NCBI GenBank assembly: GCA_025062325.1
Contig: JANXAL010000124.1
Coordinates: 1-54,754 of the forward strand
Direction: 5' to 3'
Length of the DNA stretch: 54,754 bases
Origin: Roseiflexus sp.
Lineage (GTDB): Bacteria; Chloroflexota; Chloroflexia; Chloroflexales; Roseiflexaceae
Shown here: in pieces, positions 47,222-54,754 of the stretch
Layout of the letters: every line of letters begins with the position of its first letter
Numbering within the stretch: the first letter of the stretch is position 1
The notes under the pieces: model-generated
Database searches by the model: none
The model's input: the letters and a program-made list of their open reading frames with translations, nothing else
Told to the model about the DNA's origin: nothing
Translations under genes and position numbers: made by a program

Positions 47222-49165
47222 TTACCGGACGAACAGGTTGAAGTCCATGTGCTCCCAGGTCGGGCTGGCGTCGGTCTTGACGTTGATCTTGCCTTCCTGC
47301 GCCGCCTTGATCACCGTCTCCACCTCCGGGCCGGCGCCGAGCGTCGCCTTCTCCAGAATGTCGACTTCGCCTGTCAGCAGCGCCGCTACAGCAGCATTAG
47401 TGTCGGCGAAGAACTGGATGACGACGTTCTTGACCTTCGGCGCGCCGAGGACAAAGTTCGGGTTCGCCTCGAACCGCATGAACTCTTTCTTCTTCCACTC
47501 TTTCAGGATGTAGGGACCGTATCCCATCGGCAGCTCGGCGATCTCTGGCAGCGTCGACCACTCTTTGGCAGGCACATCCGCCAGTTTCCGCCCGTCCGAA
47601 ATGGTGCGGTGCGAGGGGTAGCCGCCGTAGGGAGCGAGGAAGTAGGTTGGCCACTGCACGCCGGGCAGGAACTTGATCGTGTAGCTGGTGTCGCTGTTGA
47701 AGGTCACGCCGTTGAGATTATCGTGCGACTCGCAGAAGGTGAAGCTAGTCGCACCCGACTCACGATCACAGTTGATCTTCACTGCCAGTTCCAGGTCGGC
47801 CTTCTTCAGCGGCTCGCCGTCCGACCACTTAATGCCCTTGATCAGGTCGTAGGTGACGGTGAGCTGCTTCATCTTCACCGTGCCGCTCTCATACTTGATC
47901 GTCTCGCCGTCGGAGTTGACGATCTCCACGCCTGGCTTGAGCTCGACAGCAGCGCCTTCTGTATTCCACACCTTGTCGCCCTCTTTGACTTCGACGACTT
48001 CATTCTTCGCCTTGCCGCTCTCGATCGTCGAGAGACCATCTTGCAACACCGGCTGGAAGTCGTAGCTGTACTGCGTGGACAACACACCGAAAACAAGCTG
48101 CGCTGCCTGAACCTGCACTGCTGCGCTCTCGACTAGCGAGAACATCGAGGCTGGCTCCTGGGTGAAGCCCAGAATAATGGTGTCGCCATTGTCGGTGCGC
48201 CCCCACTCATGGGCATTAGCAGTGATATATTCGGTCGGGTCAGGCTTCAAGCCGGTCAGCGCCTTGTTCCAGGCATACGCCTCCAGGCGCTGGAACAGCG
48301 GCAGGCTCACCATGTCCTTGGTGAACTCGACCTGGAACGCTTTGTAATGCTTGATGCGCTCCTCGCGGTTCAGCGTGTTGTTGGCAGCCACAATCGCCCG
48401 GCTGGCAGTCTCGTTGCACCAGCCCATGTAGTTCTGGCCCTCCCAGTTGTTGTCCGGCAGCGGAATCTGGTCGCAGGCATAGAGCGAACGGCCGCCCGGA
48501 TCCGCCTCACCGACCCACGCAAACGCGCCGAGCTCGAAGTCGCGCCGGCGCAGACCGGAGGCGCCGCCGAACCACCAGGATGCCGGGGCATGCTTGCGAA
48601 TGATCTGGATGCCGCAGTTATCGAGCAACTGTTTCTCCAGCACGGTTGCCCAGGTGATGCGGAACTGCGCATTAGTTGTGGTGAATTCAAGCGCCAGCGG
48701 CACACCGTCCTTCGTGCGAACCCGCTGACCTTCCGCCAGTTTCCAGCCCGCCTCTTCGAGCAGCGCCTTTCCCTTCTCCGGGTCGAACGGATAGGTCACG
48801 ATGCCGTCCGCCTCGGTGGCCACTGCCCAGTGCGTTTTTGGCAGGAAGGTATCCATCAGCAGTTGTTGCTGCTGCTCCGGTGTCAGGAAGCTATAGACCG
48901 ACTGAATCAGTTCGAGTCGGTTGGTGCAGTAGGCGATCGCCTGGCGCACGCGCACATCGCTGAGGATCGGGTGCGGCGTTCTGAAGGCGCCAGTTGGCGT
49001 CGGCGCAGCTTCCGGAACCGCTGTCACGACGACCGTAACCGGCGGCGCCGTGACGACGACCGTTTCGCGGACCGGCGCCTGCGCCGGCGCTGCACAGGCC
49101 GCAAGGATCGGCGCAATAAGCGCAAACAGCATCGCAAGCGCGATTTTCCTGTCGAGAATCTTCAT
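47222..49165 (-). CDS. ABC transporter substrate-binding lipoprotein, circularly permuted family 5 type
   Basis: 647 residues. AAAGGAG precedes the ATG by 10. A lipoprotein signal ends in LAAC (Cys24). Family 5 binding proteins normally begin with an ...GFTQEPAS... strand and end after a PLF....YAWN...GLKP region. Here residues about 65-322 hold the usual C-terminal half first: HPILSDVRVRQAIAYCTNR, PFDPEKGKALLEEAGW, SLPLFQRLEAYAWNKALTGL. Residues about 328-647 hold the usual N-terminal half second: DTIILGFTQEPASM, GIKWSDGEPLKKADLELA, LPMGYGPYILKEWKKKEFMR, ADTNAAVAALLTGEVDILE, ending DASPTWEHMDFNLFVR. In DppA-like proteins that ending is immediately followed by the ...DVRVRQA segment. Both halves are present once, so this is a circular permutation, not truncation. 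Exported, ligand unknown. Confidence 0.88.
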   Translation of the reverse strand: MKILDRKIALAMLFALIAPILAACAAPAQAPVRETVVVTAPPVTVVVTAVPEAAPTPTGAFRTPHPILSDVRVRQAIAYCTNRLELIQSVYSFLTPEQQQQLLMDTFLPKTHWAVATEADGIVTYPFDPEKGKALLEEAGWKLAEGQRVRTKDGVPLALEFTTTNAQFRITWATVLEKQLLDNCGIQIIRKHAPASWWFGGASGLRRRDFELGAFAWVGEADPGGRSLYACDQIPLPDNNWEGQNYMGWCNETASRAIVAANNTLNREERIKHYKAFQVEFTKDMVSLPLFQRLEAYAWNKALTGLKPDPTEYITANAHEWGRTDNGDTIILGFTQEPASMFSLVESAAVQVQAAQLVFGVLSTQYSYDFQPVLQDGLSTIESGKAKNEVVEVKEGDKVWNTEGAAVELKPGVEIVNSDGETIKYESGTVKMKQLTVTYDLIKGIKWSDGEPLKKADLELAVKINCDRESGATSFTFCESHDNLNGVTFNSDTSYTIKFLPGVQWPTYFLAPYGGYPSHRTISDGRKLADVPAKEWSTLPEIAELPMGYGPYILKEWKKKEFMRFEANPNFVLGAPKVKNVVIQFFADTNAAVAALLTGEVDILEKATLGAGPEVETVIKAAQEGKINVKTDASPTWEHMDFNLFVR

Positions 49166-49544
49166 GGAGAGACGCTCCTTTCTGCAGTCTTCCGCTAGAG
49201 AACAGCAGAATCTTCAGCCGGGAATCTGTGAGCAGCCCATTAAGCGCCGTTTCAACGCGATAGACCACCTCCTCTCCTGATAACGGAAAGTCTCAGAGAT
49301 CGCGCCGGATCATCGGCAGAGACAGTATGCATCAAGGCAGGGGCGCCTGGCCAGCGAGAGTCCATATGAGGACATCAAAAAGCAGGGCTTTTGCTGTGAA
49401 GGAGGAATCGCCGATTGTGAGCCAATTGCCACATCTGCCTGGACGCACTCGGGAGCACACCGGTTGCTTTTGGTTAAAACATCACGATTGCTCGAAATGG
49501 TAACACGCTGCTCCATTGATGTCAAGCAAAAACCGTGAAAATGA
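49166..49544. other. Long leader of the ABC operon and divergent promoter region
   Basis: Between the binding-protein ATG and the kinase promoter. The minus-strand promoter at 49497-49525 implies a leader of about 320 nt. The leader contains a strong SD-like AGGAGAGGAGG (about 49280-49270) followed by a GTG frame (49268) that overlaps the binding-protein start; I do not accept it as a gene. No recognised riboswitch was found by eye. Confidence 0.5.
49497..49525 (-). promoter_or_regulatory. Predicted promoter of the ABC transporter operon
   Basis: TTGACA (49525-49520), 17 bp, TACCAT (49502-49497) on the minus strand, identical in its boxes and spacing to the cox promoter. Confidence 0.6.
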
Positions 49545-49572
49545 TTGACAATGCCCATCCAAGCGCTACAAT
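49545..49572 (+). promoter_or_regulatory. Predicted promoter of the sensor kinase gene
   Basis: TTGACA (49545-49550), 16 bp, TACAAT (49567-49572). It overlaps the nominal TTG beginning of the long open frame, which shows that the true start is downstream. Confidence 0.65.
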
Positions 49573-49706
49573 ACTCTCTGGAGAGGTTCTCGGAAGGGCC
49601 GACGCAAAGGCGCGAAGACGCAACATATCAGGTTGCGAGACTGTGCGCCCTTGCATTTTGTGTCAACCGTTTCGAGAAACGCTGTAAAGGCGCACTGTTC
49701 AAAACC

Positions 49707-51782
49707 ATGCACTTGCCGACCCCTACGACATTCGCTCTTCCCCTGGTTTTGAATGCTTCACGTCTGCTGGCTGGCGATCAGGCGTTGACTGTGCGTCTGC
49801 TCGGCTTATTCGACATGTTGCGTCGAGCGATCGCGTTTCACGACGGTCGGATGACCTGGTGGCAGTGCGAACCGATCACAGCAGCCACAGGCGAACGATG
49901 CTACGCTCCGACCAGTTGGAACATTCCCTGGAGCGATGATGTCCTGCGCGAGGTCATCGAGCGGGGCCAACCGTGCCGGAATGCTTCCCGCAACGCTATT
50001 GTCCACTATGGTGCACCGATTGTCTGGAATGGTCGGTTATGGGGCGTGCTCGAACTGCGCGGCGATAACCGGATGATCATCGGCGCTGAGGAGCAGGCGC
50101 TGATTGACGCCCTGGCGCCGTTGCTAGCAGCGGCTATTGCGTCTGATCAGGGAACGACCGAAGCGTTGACTCTAACGGCGCGGCAGCAGCAGTTGCTCGA
50201 GACGCTCCGTGCTGAACTTGAAGCGCCGCTCGACTTGGGTGGGCTGCTGACCTTTCTGCTGCGCTGGGCGCTCGATGCAACCGGCGCCGAGGCAGGCGCC
50301 ATCGCCCTGGTCGACCGCGAGCGCAAGGAACTGGTGCTCCAGGCATACGAAGGGTATGGACGTGATCCGCTTAGCCGCGACGCCTTTGGCGAGGCGCGGC
50401 GACGCTGGAGTTGGGAGGTTGGCGTCGCTGGCAAGGTCGCGCGCACGGGCCGCGCTGCGATCCTGCGCGATGTATCGCGCGATCCGGATTACCGCCCGCT
50501 CAACCCGGAGGTGCGCGCTGAACTGGTCGTGCCCATTGGCGCTGAATCGCCGCTTGCGGTGCTCATTCTCGATAGTCCGCGTTCGGCGGCGTTCGGTGAC
50601 AGCGAGGTGGCGTTCGTCAATGCACTGTGTGATCTGGCGGTTAATCCGCTGCGTCGTGCGCTCCACTATCAGCGGGCGTTTGAAACCAGCGCGCATTTGG
50701 GACAGGTCTTCGCCAGCATGCCGAATGGCCTGGTGCTGATGGATCAGCAGGGGCGCGTGTTGCGTCACAACCCGGCATGGCTGACGATCTGGGGGTTGCC
50801 GCCTGACTCCATGAGCGATCCCTTCTATATTCCGCTTGACCTTGTGCCGCTCTTGCTGCCCCGCCTGCGCAATCCGCTAGCGCTGACGGAACTGTGTGAA
50901 GAAGGACAACGCTCGCCCACAGAGATTCAATCGCTGCTGGTGTGCCTGAACAATCCGCACCAGGAATTGATGCTCCTCTCGGCGCCGACGCGCGACAGTT
51001 TCGGATCGCTGACCGGCAGACTCTGGATCGTGAGCGACGTGACGCGCGAACGCGAGGCGGATCGCCTGAAGAGCGAATTTCTGTCGATCGTGTCGCATGA
51101 ACTGCGCACGCCGCTCACGTCAATCATGGGATACACTGAACTGCTGCTAGCGCGCGATTTCACTCCGGGCGAACAGCGTGAATTCATCAAAACGGTGTAC
51201 GATGAGGCGAACCATCTCTATCAGATCGTTGAAGACCTGCTGGGAGCGACGCGCCTGGAAGCCGGCAATGTGCGTCTCGACCGATGGGCGGTATCGCTGC
51301 GCCAGATCATCAGCGACCTAGTGTCGCACCTCAACAATCAGATTGGCGGTAAGCACACGATGCTGATCGACATCCCGCCTCACCTGCCGCCAGTCTACGC
51401 TGATCGTGACAAAGTCCGGCAGGTGCTGGTCAATCTGATCACGAACGCGGTGAAGTACTCGCCAAATGGCGGCGAGATCCGGCTCACTGTCACCGGGCAT
51501 GCAGAGCTTCCACCCGACCATCCGAAGGGAGAGTTTGTGCGGATTGCCGTCAGCGACCAGGGGATCGGCATTGCGCCGGAGGACCTGCCGCGCATCTGGG
51601 AGCGCTTCTACCGTGTCGATAACGGCAACACTCGTCGCATTGGCGGCACGGGGCTGGGGCTGTCCATCGCCAAGGCGCTTGTCGAACTGCATGGTGGGCG
51701 CATCTGGGCGGAGAGCAAGCTCAACAAGGGAAGCACCTTCTATTTCACCCTGCCGGTGGCGACGGATTTGGTGCGGAGATAG
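49707..51782 (+). CDS. Soluble sensor histidine kinase (GAF-GAF-PAS-HisKA-HATPase)
   Basis: 691 residues from the ATG at 49707; the open frame extends back to 49545, where the promoter lies. The order of domains is a GAF-like domain (about 15-140), a second GAF domain (about 165-320: GAEAGAIALVDRERKELVLQAYEG), a PAS domain (about 330-430: GLVLMDQQGRVLRHNPAWLTIWGL), HisKA with phosphoacceptor His464 in VSHELRTPLTSI, and HATPase_c with the N-box NLITNAVKYSPNGG, G1 DQGIGIAPEDLPRIWERFYR and G2 GGTGLGLSIAKALVE. No transmembrane helix, so it senses a cytoplasmic signal. There is no cognate regulator next to it. Confidence 0.93.
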   Translation: MHLPTPTTFALPLVLNASRLLAGDQALTVRLLGLFDMLRRAIAFHDGRMTWWQCEPITAATGERCYAPTSWNIPWSDDVLREVIERGQPCRNASRNAIVHYGAPIVWNGRLWGVLELRGDNRMIIGAEEQALIDALAPLLAAAIASDQGTTEALTLTARQQQLLETLRAELEAPLDLGGLLTFLLRWALDATGAEAGAIALVDRERKELVLQAYEGYGRDPLSRDAFGEARRRWSWEVGVAGKVARTGRAAILRDVSRDPDYRPLNPEVRAELVVPIGAESPLAVLILDSPRSAAFGDSEVAFVNALCDLAVNPLRRALHYQRAFETSAHLGQVFASMPNGLVLMDQQGRVLRHNPAWLTIWGLPPDSMSDPFYIPLDLVPLLLPRLRNPLALTELCEEGQRSPTEIQSLLVCLNNPHQELMLLSAPTRDSFGSLTGRLWIVSDVTREREADRLKSEFLSIVSHELRTPLTSIMGYTELLLARDFTPGEQREFIKTVYDEANHLYQIVEDLLGATRLEAGNVRLDRWAVSLRQIISDLVSHLNNQIGGKHTMLIDIPPHLPPVYADRDKVRQVLVNLITNAVKYSPNGGEIRLTVTGHAELPPDHPKGEFVRIAVSDQGIGIAPEDLPRIWERFYRVDNGNTRRIGGTGLGLSIAKALVELHGGRIWAESKLNKGSTFYFTLPVATDLVRR

Positions 51783-51784
51783 GA

Positions 51785-51822
51785 TGAGAAGGTTGAAGAA
51801 CTAATAACCCTCAACCTTCTCA
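51785..51822. repeat. 12-bp perfect inverted repeat between convergent genes
   Basis: TGAGAAGGTTGA (51785-51796) and TCAACCTTCTCA (51811-51822), loop 14 nt, between the kinase stop and the glycosyltransferase stop. No T-run; probably a bidirectional 3' end element. Confidence 0.65.
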
Positions 51823-51825
51823 CCT

Positions 51826-54090
51826 TCAACGTTCAACGACGACCACCCCCAGGTCAATTGGTCCCGCATCGTTGATCGGCGTCATGGTTGCGGCGTCGTA
51901 CATGCCCGTCAGCAGGCGGTATGTTCCAGGAGGAACAGTTTCAGGAACCAAGAGGTCTTGGTCGTCGCGCACCAGGTCGCCAGGCGCCCACCGACTGGTC
52001 GGGCGGCGACCTTCAAGCGGCGGCACGTCACGCTGTGTGACTTTGTTGCCCGCCTCATCGACCAGGTGCACATACACGGTATAATCCAGTGGCAGCGGGC
52101 GCATCGCCTGCCAGAAGAGCGCCAGCGGCAACACGCTGCCAGCCTGCACGCGCCCCGGATGGCGGTATCCCTCCAGTACAATCGCGCCCGCGCCAAGCGT
52201 CGCGCCTGATGGCGTGCGCGGCTCGGCAGCAGGATCCGGCACGCCGGTATCGAAAATTGCCAGGTCGGGTCCATGCCGTTCACCGGCGCGCAGAAACCGC
52301 GCTGCTGGCTCGCCGAAGGCCGCCAGCGCCGCCGCGCCCGTCTCGCGGTCGAGATGCACCACCACGAAGCGAATTCCCCGCTCACGGTACCAGGCAAGGT
52401 TGTGGCGCGCTGCCGGTTCACCGCCAATTGCGCGCAAACGCGGTGAAAGGATGAGCGTATTATCCTCCAACCAGATGCGCTCACCGTCTGTCGCGCGCGC
52501 CTCCAGCCAATCTCCTGCTAGCATGCGCGTCGTCGGGCGGGAACGCAGCAGTTCGTCGTGAACCGCCTGCGCCAGCGGTTCTGCTGTTAGCACGACCGTC
52601 GCCGCCAGCAGCAGCGTCGTGCGATTGCCTGCCAGCCGCTGCACAAATGCAACATGCGACTGCCTGCCAGCCGGTCGATCCGTCGCCTCGTTGGATCGCA
52701 CAGTTACCCATTCGACCGCAACGACAACGAGCGCTGCCGCCAGGATGCAGAGAAATGGCAGCAGCGGCATGGCATTGCGAAAGAACACCACCTTCACGCT
52801 GGTCAGTTGCAGTACTGCGGGGACCACGACAGCGAGGACGAGTATATCGGCGGATCTGCGGCGCAGGAACGCCAGCGCCACGCCGCCCAGGCATGCCCAT
52901 GCCAGCAGCGTCCCTTCGCGGGTTAGCGCCCACCAGTAGAACAGCGCCGGTTGATCCGATTCTGCGCCAGGATGGCCCTCGAAGCGGTAATGTGCAATAA
53001 TCCCGGCAAGATCGGTCAGAATGCGCGGCAGATCACGCAACCAGAACGGCACGCCAAGCGTGAAACCCAACAGAATGCCGAGAAGGGCGGCAGTGAGGAC
53101 ATTGAACGTCGCCCGTCGCCCGTAGCGACGTTGCATCGCAACGTCGCCGCCATGCATCGCAACGTCGCCGCCATGCACCGCAACGTCGCTGCCACGCACC
53201 GCACAAACGATGGCGACCAGCAGCGCAACGACAAGCGAGCCAGCATTCCATTTGGTCGCCGTCGCCAGACCGACGCCAAAGCCAGCCAGGAATGCCAGCG
53301 CGAGGACGTTCCAGGGAGAGGCAGTGAAGGGCATGTCCTTCAACGCCGTGCGCTCTGAGGCAACGCCGCCGAGGCGTGCGATGGCGAGAAACGCCAGCAG
53401 CGTAAAAAACATCGCTGGCGTATCGGTCGTCACATAATGTGAGTCGCCAGTGACTGCGGGCATGACGGCGATCAAGGCGGCTGCCAGCAGACCGGCGGCA
53501 TTACCGTAGAGCATCCGCCCCGCCAGGAACGTCAGCGCCACGGCGCCTACGCCGAGCATCGCCGTCAGTGCGCGCGCCCAGACATAGAACCGTACCGGGT
53601 CGATGTCGGCGGGGGTGCGGTAGAGACCGGCGCCCGCACCCCACATGAAGTGTGCGGCTGCCACGCCGACCTGCATATAGGTGTAGAGCGTCGGGTAGGT
53701 ATACGAAAAGGGGGTGTAGTCACCGGTGCGCAGCATGCGCAGCGCATCTTCCGCGATCGCCCATTCGTCGGGGTGCTCGAAGTACGGCAACCCGAAGCGC
53801 AGACCCCAGACGCGCAGAAACAGCGCCACGGTCAGAATGCCCGCCAGCGCCACGGCGGTTTGCGTGATGCGCAAACGCGACAGCACTCCCGGCTGCGCGA
53901 CAATCGACGCCAGCAGCGCCAGCGCCAGCGCACCCTGTAGCGGCGCCGCAGCCGCGCCGAGCACGCCGTGCCCCAGCGCCAGCGCCAGAAACAATGTCAG
54001 CGCCAGCGCCCCAGGCGCAAACCGCAGCCAGCGCGACCTTCCCCACCGCGATTGCGCTGCAGCTCGTGGTTCGACTGGAACATTCGTCAC
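51826..54090 (-). CDS. Membrane glycosyltransferase, PMT/ArnT-like (GT-C fold), with in-frame repeat insertion
   Basis: 754 residues with about twelve hydrophobic segments. An acidic catalytic motif is in the first outer loop (PYFEHPDEWAIAEDALRML, about 105-123), and an extracytoplasmic C-terminal beta domain (about 590-754) has an end like that of the 12684-14852 protein (PGTYRLLTGMYDAATMTP). It should transfer sugar from a polyprenyl-phosphate donor outside the membrane. Near residues 298-320 a loop consists of repeats of GGDVAMH (AVHGGDVAMHGGDVAMQ), encoded by 21-bp units at 53134-53196. No SD or promoter was obvious at the ATG. Confidence 0.88.
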   Translation of the reverse strand: MTNVPVEPRAAAQSRWGRSRWLRFAPGALALTLFLALALGHGVLGAAAAPLQGALALALLASIVAQPGVLSRLRITQTAVALAGILTVALFLRVWGLRFGLPYFEHPDEWAIAEDALRMLRTGDYTPFSYTYPTLYTYMQVGVAAAHFMWGAGAGLYRTPADIDPVRFYVWARALTAMLGVGAVALTFLAGRMLYGNAAGLLAAALIAVMPAVTGDSHYVTTDTPAMFFTLLAFLAIARLGGVASERTALKDMPFTASPWNVLALAFLAGFGVGLATATKWNAGSLVVALLVAIVCAVRGSDVAVHGGDVAMHGGDVAMQRRYGRRATFNVLTAALLGILLGFTLGVPFWLRDLPRILTDLAGIIAHYRFEGHPGAESDQPALFYWWALTREGTLLAWACLGGVALAFLRRRSADILVLAVVVPAVLQLTSVKVVFFRNAMPLLPFLCILAAALVVVAVEWVTVRSNEATDRPAGRQSHVAFVQRLAGNRTTLLLAATVVLTAEPLAQAVHDELLRSRPTTRMLAGDWLEARATDGERIWLEDNTLILSPRLRAIGGEPAARHNLAWYRERGIRFVVVHLDRETGAAALAAFGEPAARFLRAGERHGPDLAIFDTGVPDPAAEPRTPSGATLGAGAIVLEGYRHPGRVQAGSVLPLALFWQAMRPLPLDYTVYVHLVDEAGNKVTQRDVPPLEGRRPTSRWAPGDLVRDDQDLLVPETVPPGTYRLLTGMYDAATMTPINDAGPIDLGVVVVER
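53125..53196. repeat. Palindromic GCAACGTCGC element with 21-bp tandem units inside a gene
   Basis: GCGACGTTGC-ATC-GCAACGTCGC (53125-53147) is a perfect 10-bp palindrome with a 3-nt loop. Its right arm is repeated in 21-bp units (53134-53154, 53155-53175 identical; 53176-53196 with four changes). The period is a multiple of three, so the reading frame is kept (GGDVAMH per unit). Confidence 0.8.
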
Positions 54091-54261
54091 GCTCGGAATT
54101 ATATCATCGTTATGCCAGTCTGGCTTCTTGTCACCAGCACGGCGTAAGCGCTCTTCGTTCCTCTACCCGCACCCCGACCTCACGCCCTCTCAAGTGTAAA
54201 TTTTTTCAGCACGGCCTTCCGTTGCATTGCCCGTTTGGAGCGTTGGGACGCGCGCACGCCC

Positions 54262-54284
54262 CCTTCTCCCACGAGGGGAGAAGG
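54262..54284. repeat. CTTCTCCC palindromic repeat, copy 3
   Basis: CCTTCTCCC/GGGAGAAGG with loop ACGAG; the same family as 3036-3058 and 3138-3160, some 51 kb away. Confidence 0.7.
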
Positions 54285-54388
54285 GGGCAAGGGGGATGAG
54301 GGGAAAACGGGCGTCAGGACGCGGCAAACATCCATCGCATCCCGAAAACTCGACACTTGTGAGAGCGAGGCTCCCTGGCAGCACAAAC

Positions 54389-54420
54389 CGCTCGCCTGAC
54401 GGACGTCCGTCAGGCGAGCG
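54389..54420. repeat. 32-bp perfect palindrome
   Basis: CGCTCGCCTGACGGAC followed directly by its exact complement GTCCGTCAGGCGAGCG, with no loop bases. The end of the gene at 54520 on the minus strand lies 100 bp away. There is no T-tract. Confidence 0.85.
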
Positions 54421-54519
54421 ACGTAAGTTAGCAGGCCACTATGCATTGTGCGAGGAGCGTTACCAGCACTCCATCAGCGCCGGTCTCAACGGGCCGCAGC
54501 CAGGATCAGCGCAACCCCG

Positions 54520-54754
54520 TCACCGCGTGACGAGCGGCAGCATCACCTGGAAGCGCACCCGTACCGTCGCGGCATTCGATGCGCCACCGCCGGGCGCCGG
54601 GTTGAAGACTGTAACGCTTCCATCGCCTGCGACGCTGCGTTGCGCTGCCGGGAGAGTCGCACGCAACTCCGTCGCGCTGACGAACGTCGTTGTGAGCGGT
54701 GTTCCATTCCAGCGCACAACCGAATTCGCGACGAAATTGCTGCCAGTGACCGTC
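54520..54754 (-). CDS. C-terminal fragment of an IPT/TIG-like surface protein (5' end outside window)
   Basis: The frame is open from the window edge to the stop at 54520, so only the last 77 or so residues are visible. They include TVTGSNFVANSVVRWNG, then LTTTFVSATELRATLPAA, VTVFNPAPGGGASNA and a final VRFQVMLPLVTR. This is the pattern of an IPT/TIG or related immunoglobulin-like repeat (GSNF...V.WNG...L..T..S...L.A.IPA....G...VTV.NP.PGGG.SN). Such repeats are common in large secreted adhesins or hydrolases. The nature of the rest cannot be told. Confidence 0.7.
   Translation of the reverse strand, partial: TVTGSNFVANSVVRWNGTPLTTTFVSATELRATLPAAQRSVAGDGSVTVFNPAPGGGASNAATVRVRFQVMLPLVTR

Larger units (their letters stand above)
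54091..54519. other. Repeat-containing intergenic region
   Basis: About 430 bp between the glycosyltransferase start and the end of the last gene. It holds a CTCAAGTGTAAATTTTTTC copy (54187-), the CTTCTCCC palindrome copy 3, an ACACTTGTGAGAG copy (54351-), and a 32-bp perfect palindrome. No gene seen. Confidence 0.65.

Noticed and set aside
48891-49268. Minus-strand frame with strong SD-like AGGAGAGGAGG and GTG start, overlapping the binding-protein start
   Set aside because: It runs out of frame through the lipoprotein signal region and matches no family. The SD-like run is noted as a possible regulatory feature only.

Overview
The window reads as a chromosomal segment of a GC-rich, thermophile-like member of the Chloroflexota, most probably close to Roseiflexus. 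This is inference from gene content and style: aerobic-type CO dehydrogenase genes, a TilS-Hpt fusion, SpoVS beside RNase Y, many GTG starts with strong Shine-Dalgarno (SD) sequences, and many short palindromic intergenic repeats. There is no rRNA, tRNA or other phylogenetic marker in the window, and I see no CRISPR array, transposase or prophage.

Layout. 1-3949: an HNH nuclease-like gene and a methyltransferase-HIT fusion, then about 1.5 kb of repeat-rich non-coding DNA. 3950-8773 (minus): a four-gene coxG-S-L-M operon for a form II xanthine oxidase-family enzyme. 8950-11056 (minus): an HD-GYP response regulator and a single-domain receiver protein. 11554-14852 (minus): a patatin-like lipase and a membrane glycosyltransferase. 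15113-17332: a small duplicated helical protein, a HAD phosphatase and a methyltransferase split in two. 17523-23392: smc (minus), then rny and spoVS (plus), closed by a strong terminator. 23497-26741 (minus): a PanE-like reductase, a Mut7-C protein, an Lgt-like protein and a TlpA-like thioredoxin. 26839-34604 (plus): a likely operon of cmk, two membrane proteins, a tilS-hpt fusion and a tyrosine phenol-lyase-like gene. 34675-37133: lexA, rplY, a LysM lipoprotein gene and two very small minus-strand genes. 37194-40527: a GH130 enzyme, a glycosyltransferase, pdxH and a small membrane protein gene. 40739-49165 (minus): a seven-gene oligopeptide-type ABC transporter operon with two pairs of ATPases. 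49707-54754: a soluble sensor kinase, a second membrane glycosyltransferase, palindromic repeats and the 3' end of a cell-surface protein gene.

The two most unusual items are these. First, the ABC transporter substrate-binding protein (47222-49165) appears to be a natural circular permutation: the usual C-terminal half of a family 5 binding protein comes first and the usual N-terminal half second. Second, a complete miniature transcription unit on the minus strand (36434 to about 36247) has a TTGACA-17-TATATT promoter, a near-perfect SD, a 14-codon ORF, three mutually pairing 10-nt segments that could sequester or release the SD, and an intrinsic terminator. Other items of interest are a HIT domain whose central histidine position is cysteine, an Lgt-like protein without the HGG histidine, an internal SD and ATG that could yield free Hpt from the TilS-Hpt fusion, and a palindromic repeat expanded in frame inside a glycosyltransferase.
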